Position numbers and translations under genes: made by a program. From Nissolia schottii (taxonomy: Eukaryota > Streptophyta > Magnoliopsida > Fabales > Fabaceae): a DNA stretch of 64,000 nt. The notes under the pieces are model-generated. The model did no database searches and was not told where the DNA came from. It worked only from the letters and a program-made list of their open reading frames with translations. The DNA lies in NCBI GenBank assembly GCA_003254905.1, contig QANU01012417.1, positions 12,350 to 76,349 of the forward strand, in the 5' to 3' direction. Positions 22,441-34,803 of this stretch are shown in pieces (within the stretch, counting starts at the first letter, position 1; each line of letters starts with the position of its first letter).

Positions 22441-23786
22441 AAGAATGAGCAGTTAAAGGCATAAGATCCTCAATCAATTATTTCCCATAAAATGGCACAA
22501 TTTATTTACAATTCACAAACTAAATTCTAAGAGGACATAATACAAGTTCTTGCTAATTCTTTATTATTATATACATTTGGACACTAAAACATGCAATTAA
22601 AGTGAGGAAAATAACCGAATATTTACAGTGCAACAATAACACGTCTACGCGCTTAAGGTCATGTATTCACTCACAATAACTCACCCATATCTAACATATC
22701 CTTACTTGGGCGTCAGAGTGCCTTTACAAGTTCTCACCAATGTCATTTCTTCAAAAAGACCGACCGTCTGTGATTCAGCCGTACACTACGTAGCCAAGGT
22801 TTTGCCATTCGTGCTAGGTAATATCGCTCTAATTCATATTATTATATAAAAAAAAGCAACTTAATAATATATTTACTAAACACTATTTTTTTTGTTTTTG
22901 CCTATGGAATTTTTTTTTTAAATTATTCTCCTAAACAATACTACTATTATTTTTCAAGAACAATTTTAAAGAATCTAAAGAGCTCATCAATTTTTATTAC
23001 AGAATCCCAAAATTACCCAACCACAGTCATACAACAGTCTGCCTCGACAAACCAATACTACCAATAATAATAATAATAATAATAACCAACCAAATATTCC
23101 TGATCACCATTTCTTGATCTCGTCGTAATTAGGTAATTCAAAACCTTAGTTTCGATAAATATAAAGCAGAAATTAAGTTTCTTGAATTATTAAATTATAA
23201 AAAAAATATTATATTTTTTAAAAAGACAAAATTATTTTTATATTCACTTAACTTTATCTATAAATCAATTTATGACCCGTTTGGGTTGATTTTTAAAGAA
23301 AATACTTTTTAAAAAAATAACAAGTATTAAAATACAATTTTAAAAAAGTATTTTTTTTTAAAAACAATGTAAAATATAATTGTTTTATAAGTTTGGAAGG
23401 TTCTACTTCTAAAAAAAAGTGAAAGAATGTATGATTTTAGTAAAACCACGTTGTAATTATAAATTAAACCTCTTAAAAAAATTATACTTAAAATTATAAC
23501 TAAAATAAATATTTTTTTTAAGTCAATCTAAACGAACTTTTGATTATTTATATTTCAAATTATTGTCAATTTAGTCTTTTAAATTTTAAATTGTTATTAA
23601 TTTGGTCATTTATAATTTTTTGTTATACTCTTGTCTATTATAATTCAAAACACTCTAAATTTGGTTCGTCATGTTTACCATGAAAAGAATGAATTAAATA
23701 ATAATTAAATAAACTAAATTTTTTTTTTTGTGTACCCAAAGGGTCAACCATGAATAATAATAACTGATTCACTCGCACTAATTCAT
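22441..23786. other. Intergenic; LTR scrap and MITE-like segment
   Basis: At about 22640-22850 the stretch CTTACTTGGGCGTCAGAGTGCC resembles the R/U5 part of plant LTRs; no further parts were seen. At about 23275-23545 the ends CCGTTTGGGTTGATTTT and, inverted, GTTCGTTTAGATTGACTT suggest an AT-rich MITE. The rest is AT-rich with short TAA repeats (about 23066-23086). Confidence 0.35.
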
Positions 23787-23956
23787 TTTTTTAGGTTGTC
23801 TGTCCGTTATCCAAGGCCTTAGCTTTGACTAATCTGGGTCGACCCACCTGACTATGGCGGGTGAGTCTTGGGGATAACTGCGTTCACAAAGTCTCGAACT
23901 CGGGACCTTGCTTAAACGATATCAAGCCGCTTACCACTTAGACCAACCCCGTTGGT
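23787..23956 (-). mobile_element. tRNA-derived SINE with 16 bp target duplication
   Basis: Read on the minus strand it has an A-box-like GGTCTAAGTGGTAAGCGG and a B-box-like GAGTTCGAGAC, and ends in a short A-run. It is flanked by the exact 16 bp direct repeat ACTCGCACTAATTCAT (23771-23786 and 23957-23972). The 170 bp length and structure fit a plant SINE, and the perfect duplication points to a recent insertion. It lies about 320 bp upstream of the PPR start codon. Confidence 0.88.
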
Positions 23957-24275
23957 ACTCGCACTAATTCATGAAGCGGTAGATTGATGATATAATAAAA
24001 GAATCTAAAGTACTAAATAAATGGCCAATTGAAAATCAGAGAACCAAATTGAAAGACCAGTTAAAGGTATGGCCAAAAATGTCATTTTAACTTTCAAACA
24101 TGAAAAAATATTTTAAGCCAAAAAAGGTTCAAAAATTGTAAAACTTTAAATCCAATTTTTTCTTCTGTCTTTTCTGTCTATGATGAACCTGGAACAGTGA
24201 AGTGTGAAAAGAGAACCCTCACCCTGGGGCAGGGTTTTTGGTGGGTTTAACTCTTGCAGCAGCAACAAACAAACG

Positions 24276-26865
24276 ATGAAGCTCTTCCGCTCAAAATTGA
24301 ACATTTTCTTCAACAACAGCCACCCTTTGGTTCATATTCACAGGGCTCTGTTCCACAGTCTTCAAGCACCTCCACCAACAGATTCCCTGTACATTCGAAT
24401 CTCGAGGTCCGGAGAACCTTCCATTCGTATGAGCCATATTCTGAACCAGTGGGTTGGAGAGGGTCGTGACGTCACGCATTCCCAGCTCCAGTTCTTTGTC
24501 AAGCACCTCAGAGCCTTTCGCCGCTTCAACCACGCCCTTCAGGTCTGACGAAATTGTTCAATTTTCCGCTGCTTTTATTTATTTATTTATTTATTTATTT
24601 ATTTTACAATTCGGTAAATGAGGAAATTTAGTTTCAACCGAAGCTTGAGGAAGGAATAGTAAACGTGTCAATTTGTGAATATTTCAATGTTTTAGGATCT
24701 TAAAAGAAGTTGGCATGGATTTGATCCTAATGAATACGTTTAAGTCGTTGATTCATTTTTGCTGTTTGATTGGGTGGACTTAGATTCCAAATACTAACCT
24801 AGAGTTGTCAAAATATTGCATCCCACCCCCAATCTATCAAATAAATTGAATCCCATCCTAACCCTAAAACCCACCGCAAATATATCTATTGCCTTTGTTA
24901 GAATAAATTATTGATTTAATAATATCCTAGATTGATTTAGGTTTGATTATACTTTTATTTAATTTGATTCCGTCATTATTTTTTGATTCTGTAGTTGGCC
25001 TATATATTGGCACTACCTTATTGTAATTTCAGTTAAGGTAATAATGGAGGATCTGAATCTGAAGCAACCTCCGTAGCCATCACGGCGAGCGGTGCAGCGA
25101 CAGGTTTTGAAAAAATCAAATAAAACTTGACAACTGACCATACATTGTAGTGACCATATTTCTCAAAATTGAGTATATAATGACTTGATGGAAGTTTGAA
25201 AGAGTTTTGGATTACGATGGATCAAGGGTATGGGAACATTTATTGATTAGCAATTTCGAAATAAATGTTATGATCACCTGTCAATGAAATGCTTGAAAAC
25301 TTACCCAGGGTAAGAAAAGAGAATGGGTACTGAAGTATGCTTGTGGATCAAAATCAAACAATTTCATTAACTGTTTAACTGTGATTTTTTTTTAAGTCAA
25401 GATAAGTAGTGCAAATACCACTAAGAAACAAGTGATTAAGGTGTAAAATTGCTGTTATTACTATACTGTTCCTGTTTTGCTTGTACCTAGTCTATCATAT
25501 CCAAAATTGCGTACCGTGCACTTGTGCTTAACGCAGAGATTTTGGCTGTTATGAATTGTCTTTGGGACCGAAAGTTATTGGATGATTGTTTTTTGTTGTT
25601 TGTGTCAGGTATCCGAATGGATGAGCAATGAAAGGAACCTTCATATATTATCTGGAGACATGGCCGTACGTCTTGACTTGATAGCGAAAGTTCATGGCCT
25701 AGATCCAGCAGAGAAATACTTCAATAGCATTTCAGAATCTGCAAGAGATTTCAAGGTCTATGGTGCTCTTTTGAATGTTTATGCACAACATAACGCAGTG
25801 AAGAAAGCAGAGGCTATCATGCAGAAAATAAAAGACCACACTTCCAAGCACACAATGGATGTAGTAGTGAGTTACAATGTTCTGTTAAAGCTGTATGCTC
25901 GAGTAGGCCAATTTGAGAAATTGGATAGACTGATGGAAGAAATGAAGGACAAGGACATATATGACTGTCTTTCACATAATACTCGGTTGAATGCTTATGT
26001 TACCACAAAAGACATTGATGGGATGGAGAAGTTGCTATCGCAGATGGAAGCCGATCCCCGGGCAACTGCAGACTGGATGACATACACTACTGCAGCAAAT
26101 GGCTATCATCAAGCTGGCCAATTTGAGAAGACATTTGCAATGTTGAAGAGATCAGAGCAATTAATTAAAGGCAAGATGAGGAGGGTTGCCTATGAAACTC
26201 TTCTAACTATGTATGGTGCTATCGGCGAAAGGGACGATGTGTATCGTATTTGGAATATGTGCAAAAGTTTAAATAATTCTCGGAACTCAAGTTACATATG
26301 TATGTTAACTGCGTTGTCGAAGCTGAATGACATTGACGGAGCTGAGAGGATCCTAGAGGAATGGGAATCTGGAAACACTTGCTTTGACATCAGAATTCCG
26401 AACCTGATGGTGACTGCTTATTGTAAGAACGGTCTGCTGGAAAAGGCTGAAGCATTTGTTACAAGGCTTTCGAAGATGGACAGAGAATTAGATGGCAGTG
26501 TTTGGGATCGTTTGGCATATGGCTATTACAAGTGTAATGATATTGGCAATGCTGTTCAAATGATGAAGAAAGCGATCTTGGCTGGTCGACCAGGATCAGG
26601 ATGGAAGCCTCGGTCATTTACTTTGGCCGCATGTATCGAGCACTTGAAAGAGAAGGGAGATTTGGAGTTGGGGTCGGAAATCCTTCGGCTGTGTCTGGAA
26701 CGAGGTCACTTATCTACTGCTACCTATGATAGATTATTAAGCTATGTGCATGGTGAAATCCCAGAAACAAAGGTCTTAAATCTGATGGAAGGATATTATC
26801 CTCTCAAGACTGATGAATTTTTTCCGGATGGAGAGAAGCAGCATGAAATGCAACTCCAGGTATAG
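24276..26865 (+). CDS. P-class PPR protein, probably mitochondrial
   Basis: Two exons: 24276-24542 and 25609-26865 (1524 bp, 507 residues). The intron has a GT donor after CTTCAG and an AG acceptor after TGTGTC, in phase 0. I chose the ATG at 24276 because MKLFRSKLNIFF gives a basic, hydroxylated N terminus like a mitochondrial presequence; an in-frame ATG at 24204 would add 24 residues. After NHALQ/VSEWM come repeated PPR units, such as KVYGALLNVYAQHN, VSYNVLLKLYARVG, MTYTTAANGYHQAG and NLMVTAYCKNGLLEKAE. No E, DYW or SMR domain follows, so it is P-class. The layout matches the At2g20710/At4g21705-like group as I recall it. Family members bind organellar RNA and affect its processing or translation. 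The frame is intact. The specific target is unknown. Confidence 0.92.
24573..24604. repeat. (TTTA)n microsatellite in the PPR intron
   Basis: About eight TTTA units just after the 5' splice site of the intron. Confidence 0.8.
24896..25090 (+). mobile_element. Possible LTR fragment in the PPR intron
   Basis: A segment starting TGTTAGAATAAATTATTG, with a TATA-like CCTATATATTGGC and a following TTGTAATTTCAGTTAAGG, has the look of a short plant copia LTR (U3, TATA, R). No clear end or target duplication was found, so this is a weak call. Confidence 0.3.
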
Positions 26866-26889
26866 CTCAAGGTCAGCTACGGAAATAAT

Positions 26890-26891
<2 letters not shown>

Positions 26892-26925
<34 letters not shown>
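26892..26925. repeat. (TA)n microsatellite in the PPR 3' region
   Basis: Seventeen TA units begin 26 bases after the PPR stop codon, within the likely 3' UTR. Confidence 0.9.
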
Positions 26926-26933
<8 letters not shown>

Positions 26934-29900
26934 GTGGGTACTTTCATATCTTAGCAGTGTGCAACATCCTTATTTTTATAGATCGAGTTTTCTATGCATG
27001 CACAATTTTCCTTTAGAATTTTTCCAGTGTTTAAATGATTAAATAGAATTTTCCTTTTGATTGGGCGGTGTGTTTTGAACTAGAAAAATGTTTCTAATGT
27101 AAATAATTAAAAGCAATTCAGCCTGCCTGATAGTGGTTTCCGTGATAGCTTTCACGCACTTTTTTTGTTTGGGTACATTTGTTCGACAATTATGCAAGCG
27201 ATACCAATGCTTTCAATTGAAAAGTGACTCATACATCGCAGATGTCACGGAGTTTTACGACCATGAAAATTTTTATTTTTGAACGCTGTTCTTGACGGTG
27301 AAAAGCGAAAGAAAATTAAGAATTAAAGTTTGAAAAAGACAAAATAGAAGAGGAATTGGAAAGGGTGGTGTCATGTGTGGAGTGCGAGACACCTTGGCAA
27401 AAACTGTGAACATCAACGACAGTGACAAGGAAGTATCGGTGACCCCAGCGACTCGAAAGAGTCGTGGCCTCTCGCCTTTGTGAGGAAGTGTCGTAGCTTG
27501 TGAGGCTTTGCAGTTGGCGTGGGATTTTTTGCCTCACTTTGGTGGATAATGATACTTAAACAATAAATTTTGATAACATAATTAAATGTAAGTACACATA
27601 GATCTCATATAATTATTATATTTTATAACAACATTTACATCTTATCATATCTGTGTACGTTGATAATGTATGTCATCAAAATTTATTATTTAAATAGCAT
27701 TACCTTACTTTGATTCGCACTCCATTGACTTAGACGGGTAAACATGGGACCAGAACTCCAGCAGCAAGATTCCCGCTTTTAGTGGCCTAACTTCGATTCC
27801 ACTTTAAAAGTTTTTAATGAGTCCATTTCTTAGCTAGCTTGTGAGTTTGTTTGATGAGATTAGGGGGTGAGTGAAAGGTAAGTTCCCTTTAAGTGGTTGT
27901 CATTTTGTTTGGTTTGCCAGATTTCATTCATAAGGGGGAAAAAAAAAAGCATACATTTGTCCATGCCATCAACAATAATGATTAAAAAAAAGTCACATTT
28001 GTGAAAAAAAATAATAAAAAATAAAATAAAATTGCAAACAACATGGAGGACACGGTTGGAGTGAAAAGTTCAAATCTTATTGGATGCGAATTGAGGGTGG
28101 AGCTCAAGCTGTGGTTCGCGAATCTCGTGGAGGTCCCATATTAATGGAGGAGGTGGTTGTGTGTGTGAGTTTTATTTTAAAAGAAAAAATAAAATAAATT
28201 TTTTTTACAGTGTAACACGTATTAAAATTATTATTAAATTTTCAAAATCTTTTATTTTTATTCAAAATAAAATTCACAAACATACTTTAAATAATTTTAT
28301 ATATATATAATATTTGTTAACGGTGGTTTTTTTTAATATGTTAAGGGGATGGTTGGAGAGCAGTGTTGGTTGGAATTTTTTTTTTAATTTTTAATATTCC
28401 GACTGAAGGGGCTATGGAAGACGAAGATGAAGAGGGTTGTTGTCATAGAGATGTTATGGGTGAGGGCAAAATTAAAAATATTTTACTCATACTTTTAAAA
28501 TATATTTAATTATATTTTGAAAGTACGACTAAATAAAAATGACCTATCATAATTTTTTTGGTGCACCACATATCAAGTTTACAGGGTGTATCAAAGACCT
28601 TGCCACAAACCAAAACCAAACACAAATTTGCAAAGTAATTGAAAAAAATTATGTGACTAATGGAGTATTTTTAACAAATTTAACGAAAGGCCTGCAAGGT
28701 ATCATATCTATTTTAAGGATGACGAATTAAGAAGAGAAGAATTTGAGAGAAAACTATGAACTGAATAGAATGAATATAATGAAATGAAATATTGAGTTTC
28801 CTCATGAGAGGATTTTAATGAAGTCATTTCCTTACTTGTCGGTCTGTTCAGTGAGTTCAGGGATAGGTGAAGGGTAATTTTGATCTCTTAGATTTGTTGA
28901 TTGTTTTGTTCACCTTTTCCTGAAAGTCATAGATTTTTACTATTGTTAATCAAGAAATTTATAGAAATTTCATTATATCTTACGTGGCCCCAATTAAGAA
29001 TCCTACATCTAGTTTCTGAGATGGGCCTCATCAAGCACATAATAGTCCGACTTTAATTCTATTAGCAGTGCTCCAAATTGAGGACATTTTGATACCACAA
29101 CTTTGCCCACAAAAAGCCTTCAAGTTTTCCATGGTTCATGCTCGTTGTACCTAACTTTAGTAAAAGGAAAAATGAGGCACAGAGGGAAGAATCGATGTTT
29201 TGAATGGCAAATTACTGTGAACATACAAAATAAATTGATATCTTAAACATCAGGTAATGCATAGTGTCTTACAATCAGTATTTTAGGACAATACAAAGAT
29301 CACAATGAGTGGCTCTTGTGAAAAATGAACACAAATAGTACCATGTAATTACAACAGAGGTAAGGGAAGGACCACGACAAGGTCCATCTAAAAACTACAA
29401 AGTTGCCACAAAGTACAAAAAAAAAAAAAAACAACAACAACAAAAAATGGAACAAATACTCAGAAACTAAGAACCTTGTAATCCACACGTTTACATCTGA
29501 AACTCCCAACACGAGAAATCAAAAGTGATTGTAGACCAAAATAGAGGTCTGCAATAATCTTCGTCAAATGCATTGTGAAATGTGCACATCAAGATTTTCA
29601 AAAATTTTCCAATCAACAAATCAACTCATACACAAAACTTGAGATTCCCAAAATTTGCATATGAAGGCCGCATTGACATTTCTACAATTTGAACCCTTTT
29701 TATTCAATTAAAGCAAACATAATGTGGGCCCAACCATTGCCACTGACTACAGATAACTACTATCAACGCTCAAAAATCACAGCACAGTATAATGAAATTT
29801 CTTTACAACATAAATTTATCGGAACTAAACCTGAAAAAAAAAAATTACTCTTAAGCCAAATCCACCAAAACTATACCTTAAAAAAAAAAACAAAATTTCT

Positions 29901-30056
29901 TAAGCCAAATCTACATCCATAATCAAACAAACAATAGAAAAGATTACAATGTACCTCCAATCAACTTCGACGGTGCAGATCTGCTCCAATGATGCCAATA
30001 CGTTCCCAAAAACTTCATACCAAACCGAGATGTTCAAAACGGACGGATAGGGCGGT
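26926..30056. other. AT-rich intergenic with one MITE-like foldback
   Basis: No gene is supported here. At 27545-27712 the arm TAATGATACTTAAACAATAA and its continuation (to GATAACAT) recurs inverted (TAATGCTATTTAAATAATAA... to GATGACAT) with about six mismatches in 33, a MITE-like foldback of about 170 bp. Short frames at 27316, 28539, 29300 and 29689 have no family features. Poly-A/T runs are common. Confidence 0.5.
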
Positions 30057-30381
30057 TGTAACACCTTAACTAGCTGCTTACGATTAAGTCGTAAGCAATG
30101 CTCACTTTTTTATTATTTGTTTTAGTTGGAATAACTTTAGTTCTATATTACCTTTGAAAATATTATTTTATAGAAAATATGGATTGATTTAAAAAATTTT
30201 CCTTTTTTATTAAAAAGCAAAATATGAGCCACACATAAATGAGAAGACATATATATATACACACACACGCAAGCGATAAGATTCTAAGAGACTTAGGCAT
30301 TAATGGCACAACAAGTAATCATACAAAACATCATAATATACATTCATTCATATGGGTCCAAGAAATTGTTACACACTTGGT

Positions 30382-30415
<34 letters not shown>

Positions 30416-30866
30416 TATACACTTATTGCACATAAGGAGCCAATGACATATCTAATCCATTTAGCTAATACAAAACACCTAATCATCACGATGCGCAGAT
30501 GGGAGTTGTAATCTTGTTGCTTCTCTGGAATATCTTGATACTAATACTTTCAATCCTCTTGTGATGCCTCCTCCTCTTCGTCACGTGTCCGAGTGGCAAA
30601 CTGTGTTCGATCATAGGGATGACCCTCTTCCTTGCTGTTCGGCAGAAATATGGACCCAAACGCCCTGGTAGGGGTCTCACGGTAGAAGTGGAGCTTGGAT
30701 ACCTCCATATCAGCCTGCCTTGAAGCACAACTGTAGTGGGAGGTGTGTGACGAGACCAAGGAACTGGACAGAGAACAGGCACAGGTGACGAAGTACTTAG
30801 GACGTCAGCGAACTCAAACGAAACAGCCATCATGGTCCCCGCAGTGGGGTCAGTCCACGTATACGA

Positions 30867-31911
30867 GTGCAGGATCCGTGCCCTGCGGCCCTTCGGTGTA
30901 CTCCTCATGCTCGCTTGGAACCATAAATGAGTGGGGGTGAAAACATTGTGTCCTCAATGGGAATCCTAGGGGCATGGCTATCCGTTTTCGTTCATTTATA
31001 ATTCAAGCCGCTCAAGTGGTCTCTCGGTGTCAAAGTGTGCTAAAACCCCTACTTACTTTAACCCATACTAATTATGAGCAGTTTTATTTAATTTACCAAG
31101 TGACTGGGGAATTTCAAATATTTGCATTACCTATAAAGGAAAGTCATCGTGCTTTCTATTCCTATTTGCTTGAGTAGCGTGACATCGGATCACGTACTCT
31201 CGTATCTTATAAACCTTGTAAAGGCAGTCTTGTGAAAACTGATCTGGAAATTCTCTTATGCGCCTTGTCAGGGATTTTCATCGGGGCAGCATCCTTCTTG
31301 TCCTTCCCCCATGTACCTAATGGGACCGTCATCCCCTTGCTGTGTACAACCTGCTCCGTATTCATATTTAAAAAGGCAGAGCTTATACTTGAGGTAGTAG
31401 TGAACCACAGATGCATTTAGCATCAACATATTCATAAAATAACCATCTCTGCATGCAGGGTGGTGAGGGGTTGCCCTTGTGGTATAACCAAGGGTGGACT
31501 CATGTTTTCGTGTCATATTCTTGCCCTTTAACATATCTTGCTTTCATAGCATATTTTGCATACTTAGCATAAACTTTCTTTTTCATCATATCTCTCTTTC
31601 TAGGCATAAAATTTCTTTTCATAGCACGATCTTGCTCTCATCGCAAATTTAATCTTGCTTTCTTAGAATTAACAATTCCATCTTGCAGGATGGTGAGGGC
31701 GTGTCCATTGATGTGCCAAGAGAAGGGGATTTCCTATTATATAAGTAAGTACATATCTTCAAGGTATTCCGAGCCCATTATGGTTGGGACCTTCTTAAGA
31801 TCTTATTCATTTCCTAAGTTCAATTATTATCCTTTCTTAGTTATATGATTGCCTTTCTAGTTATCTAAGGTTGCCCTAACACTTTACTAGCAACCCATTT
31901 CCTCATGATGC

Positions 31912-31954
<43 letters not shown>

Positions 31955-32360
31955 TAATATAGCACATATAATACAGTTAATTTCACATGATAATCATAAC
32001 TATAAACCAAAGTGTACTAGTGCTTTCGGGATATGCGTAATCTCTGGGACTCATGGAAACTCTCATATTCTTAAAACTACCTTTTGATTTTCTACGACTC
32101 TTATCGTACTCCTATAACTTTTGCTCCTCAAATCTTATGATCGTCCTCCATATTCGCTTGAAACACTTTATAGTTCTTTTCTGCTTCTCACATGTCTTTA
32201 TGTTTTCTAACTCTATTTTACCCTCTAGTCCTCTTATACTTATGCTTCCATCTTGAACTCATTTATCTTTTCCCTGCTCACCTAACCCGAAATCACCATA
32301 TTCTCCATGTTTACTCCTTTTTAATTTTGTTATTATTCACACTTACTAACCAAACCTTAT
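30867..32360. repeat. Direct duplication, copy A
   Basis: This segment begins GTGCAGGATCCGTGCCCTGC and is repeated at 34804-36265 with roughly 98% identity by eye. The main length difference is an AAT microsatellite (31911-31959 here, much shorter in copy B). Copy A stops exactly at the N gap. The small frames inside are parallel in both copies because of the duplication, not because they code. Confidence 0.93.
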
Positions 32361-33038
32361 NNNNNNNNNNNNNNNNNNNNNNNNNNNNNNNNNNNNNNNN
32401 NNNNNNNNNNNNNNNNNNNNNNNNNNNNNNNNNNNNNNNNNNNNNNNNNNNNNNNNNNNNNNNNNNNNNNNNNNNNNNNNNNNNNNNNNNNNNNNNNNNN
32501 NNNNNNNNNNNNNNNNNNNNNNNNNNNNNNNNNNNNNNNNNNNNNNNNNNNNNNNNNNNNNNNNNNNNNNNNNNNNNNNNNNNNNNNNNNNNNNNNNNNN
32601 NNNNNNNNNNNNNNNNNNNNNNNNNNNNNNNNNNNNNNNNNNNNNNNNNNNNNNNNNNNNNNNNNNNNNNNNNNNNNNNNNNNNNNNNNNNNNNNNNNNN
32701 NNNNNNNNNNNNNNNNNNNNNNNNNNNNNNNNNNNNNNNNNNNNNNNNNNNNNNNNNNNNNNNNNNNNNNNNNNNNNNNNNNNNNNNNNNNNNNNNNNNN
32801 NNNNNNNNNNNNNNNNNNNNNNNNNNNNNNNNNNNNNNNNNNNNNNNNNNNNNNNNNNNNNNNNNNNNNNNNNNNNNNNNNNNNNNNNNNNNNNNNNNNN
32901 NNNNNNNNNNNNNNNNNNNNNNNNNNNNNNNNNNNNNNNNNNNNNNNNNNNNNNNNNNNNNNNNNNNNNNNNNNNNNNNNNNNNNNNNNNNNNNNNNNNN
33001 NNNNNNNNNNNNNNNNNNNNNNNNNNNNNNNNNNNNNN
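32361..33038. other. Assembly gap (678 N)
   Basis: A run of 678 unknown bases. Reading frames crossing it have no meaning. Confidence 1.
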
Positions 33039-33400
33039 AGTAACTGGATGCATGAAACTATGATGTGATTAAAATTCCCAACAAGCTCCGGAACTACCTC
33101 TGATTTGTTTCCTATTTTATTTTCCTGTCTTTTATTTATTTAGTCTATTTAAATATAAATCAAATCACAAATCTTTCACCTCATTGTTTAATTAAATGAA
33201 CTCAAGAATGGTATTTTACAACTCCCTGTGGGATCGACCATACCCTATACTGCAATTGGATTCCTTTTGGAATCTGAAAGCCGTAAAGTAGGTATGTATA
33301 TATAAATTTAATTTGAACGACTAAAGCGCATAGAAGCTTTCAACGAGCTTGGCATGGTTGTGACAAAACCTAAGCCGTGTCAAGATCCAAGAAAGTGGTT
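33039..33400 (+). mobile_element. 3' part of an Athila-like LTR
   Basis: ACTGCAATTGGATTCCTTTT, the AGAAGCTTTCAAC end and the spacing between them match the 3' part of the LTR at 46058-47347 (ACTGCAATTGAATCCTTTTG ... AAAGCTTTCAAC). Its 5' part is lost in the N gap. It directly abuts the trihelix pseudogene. Confidence 0.55.
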
Positions 33401-33413
33401 AAAAAGGCTTTCA

Positions 33414-34203
33414 TCACGTCTGCCTTTCGAACTCCATTGTCTGATAGTGTAAGTCCTTCACCATCTGCATCCGCTGCCTCTCCCATTCCTCTATTTGCTT
33501 CAGCTTTCCAGCCTCCACCCTTTCGTATGTATCTCCGAGTCTGTCAATATCCATAGCAATCCATTGGAAGCCCATCTCTTCTTCCCTCTCTTTCCCCCTC
33601 CGTCCAATGATGCTACCGCCGCGGCTTGAGGTGGAAGCCTTCAAATATGGGCTTTCAGCTTCAGCTGCCGCGAGCACTACCTGCGCGAAGGCCAGCAAGC
33701 AGGAATCTTCACGGATCGGCGGGGCCGACCGTTTACGATTTTCGGTTCGGGGACCAACGGGGTGGGGGGTTATCCACCCCGGTGGCGGAGGCGGCTTCTT
33801 GACCGCAAAAGTCCCTCAAATGAGGGAGTCGAGATGGGCGAAGAACGGCAAGGAGCTCTGGTAACCGCCTTCAGAAACCCTACCCTTCTCAATCTTGAAC
33901 CTTTTTTGTGGGTATCTATTCTATTTTTGCATTGTAATTCATTCCGAGGATGCTTAGGCGTTCCGGAGGCGGCGGCAGCATCTCCGTCATGGAGGCTGTT
34001 AACAGCGTCCGCAACCTCCTGCCAGTGCTTCTGGCGGAGGTTGCTGTGGTTTAGCTTGAGGTGGCGTTAACCCCAGGCGTCGATGAGGGCAAACGTGTCG
34101 CCCTTGCTCTACCAGTCTTCCCGGCCGGGAACGGCCGGACTGACGGTAGAGGTGGCAGCACCGCGGGGGTGGCGGGTAGCAAACCTTTGTTGCCAGAGTT
34201 CAT
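33414..34203 (-). pseudogene. Trihelix transcription factor (ASIL-like) pseudogene
   Basis: Minus-strand frames carry the parts of an ASIL-type trihelix factor, in order. The DNA-binding trihelix core ([24 protein letters not shown], then QCKNRID) lies at about 34110-33925. After a decayed middle comes the C-terminal coiled coil (MDIDRLGDTYERVEAGKLKQ, then IEEWERQRMQMVKDLHYQ) at about 33560-33415. In-frame stops occur in the trihelix part (TAG right after EDW near 34105, TAA after DAWG near 34070). Frame changes separate the N-terminal Pro-rich part, the trihelix and the coiled coil, so no single frame spans it. It ends at 33414, short of the usual tail. The GC content is far above that of its surroundings. 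No intron is evident, which allows either a retrocopy or a fragment of a naturally intron-poor gene. It is not functional. Confidence 0.82.
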
Positions 34204-34803
34204 GACAGCGGTTGTTTAATGAACTCTATTTAATTGTTCTACTTTTTAATCGTTAATTGTTCTGCGTTTTAACCCTAAGCCTTTCAGCATATTTGTACTC
34301 GGCCTTGCATCTATGTTCAACCATAGAATTTGCATAATATGGAAATGCTTCTTGGGGTGGCTTGTCAGAAGTTCTAAATGCATAGCTATGAAATACTATA
34401 TCCCTACCTATACCTATGTAATCGACCACCATAAATTTATTAAAGTTTGTTTCTCTACATTCTTTAAAGAGTCTTAGAAGTTAAAGAGTACCAACAAATC
34501 GGAGGAGAAGTAGCACCACCTGTTCACATCATAGAAAATGAAAGAAATTATTGTTCATATTTTCTTTGGATAATAGTGTCAAAACCAAGCAAGAAGTATT
34601 ATATCCCTGCATCAGGTAATTAAGTTCACTTTTCTTCGGTTCATCATTGCTTTCTTTCATTTAAATTTGTTTCTGCGTACATTCTTGGTTATAAAGTATT
34701 TTTTTTTTGCTAAGTAAGTTAAAACAAGCTCATCTTATTAAAATAAAATAACATCTTTTAAGGTTAGATTATATTACACATGATATATTATTTGATTTTT
34801 CAC
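34204..34803. other. Spacer between pseudogene and duplication copy B
   Basis: 600 bp of AT-rich sequence with no coding signal and no recognised repeat ends. It may be the former 5' flank of the trihelix gene fragment. Confidence 0.4.

Noticed and set aside
24204-24275. Upstream in-frame ATG as the PPR start
   Set aside because: The added 24 residues do not resemble a presequence, while MKLFRSKLNIFF does. It remains possible.
26813-27016. Short frame running through the TA repeat after the PPR gene
   Set aside because: It overlaps the PPR stop in another frame and consists largely of Tyr-Ile from the microsatellite.
31905-32087. Asn-rich short frame
   Set aside because: Translation of an AAT microsatellite inside an LTR; the copy at 35807 has a different repeat length.
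32192-33053. Frames of 283 and 235 codons
   Set aside because: Almost entirely unknown bases of the assembly gap.
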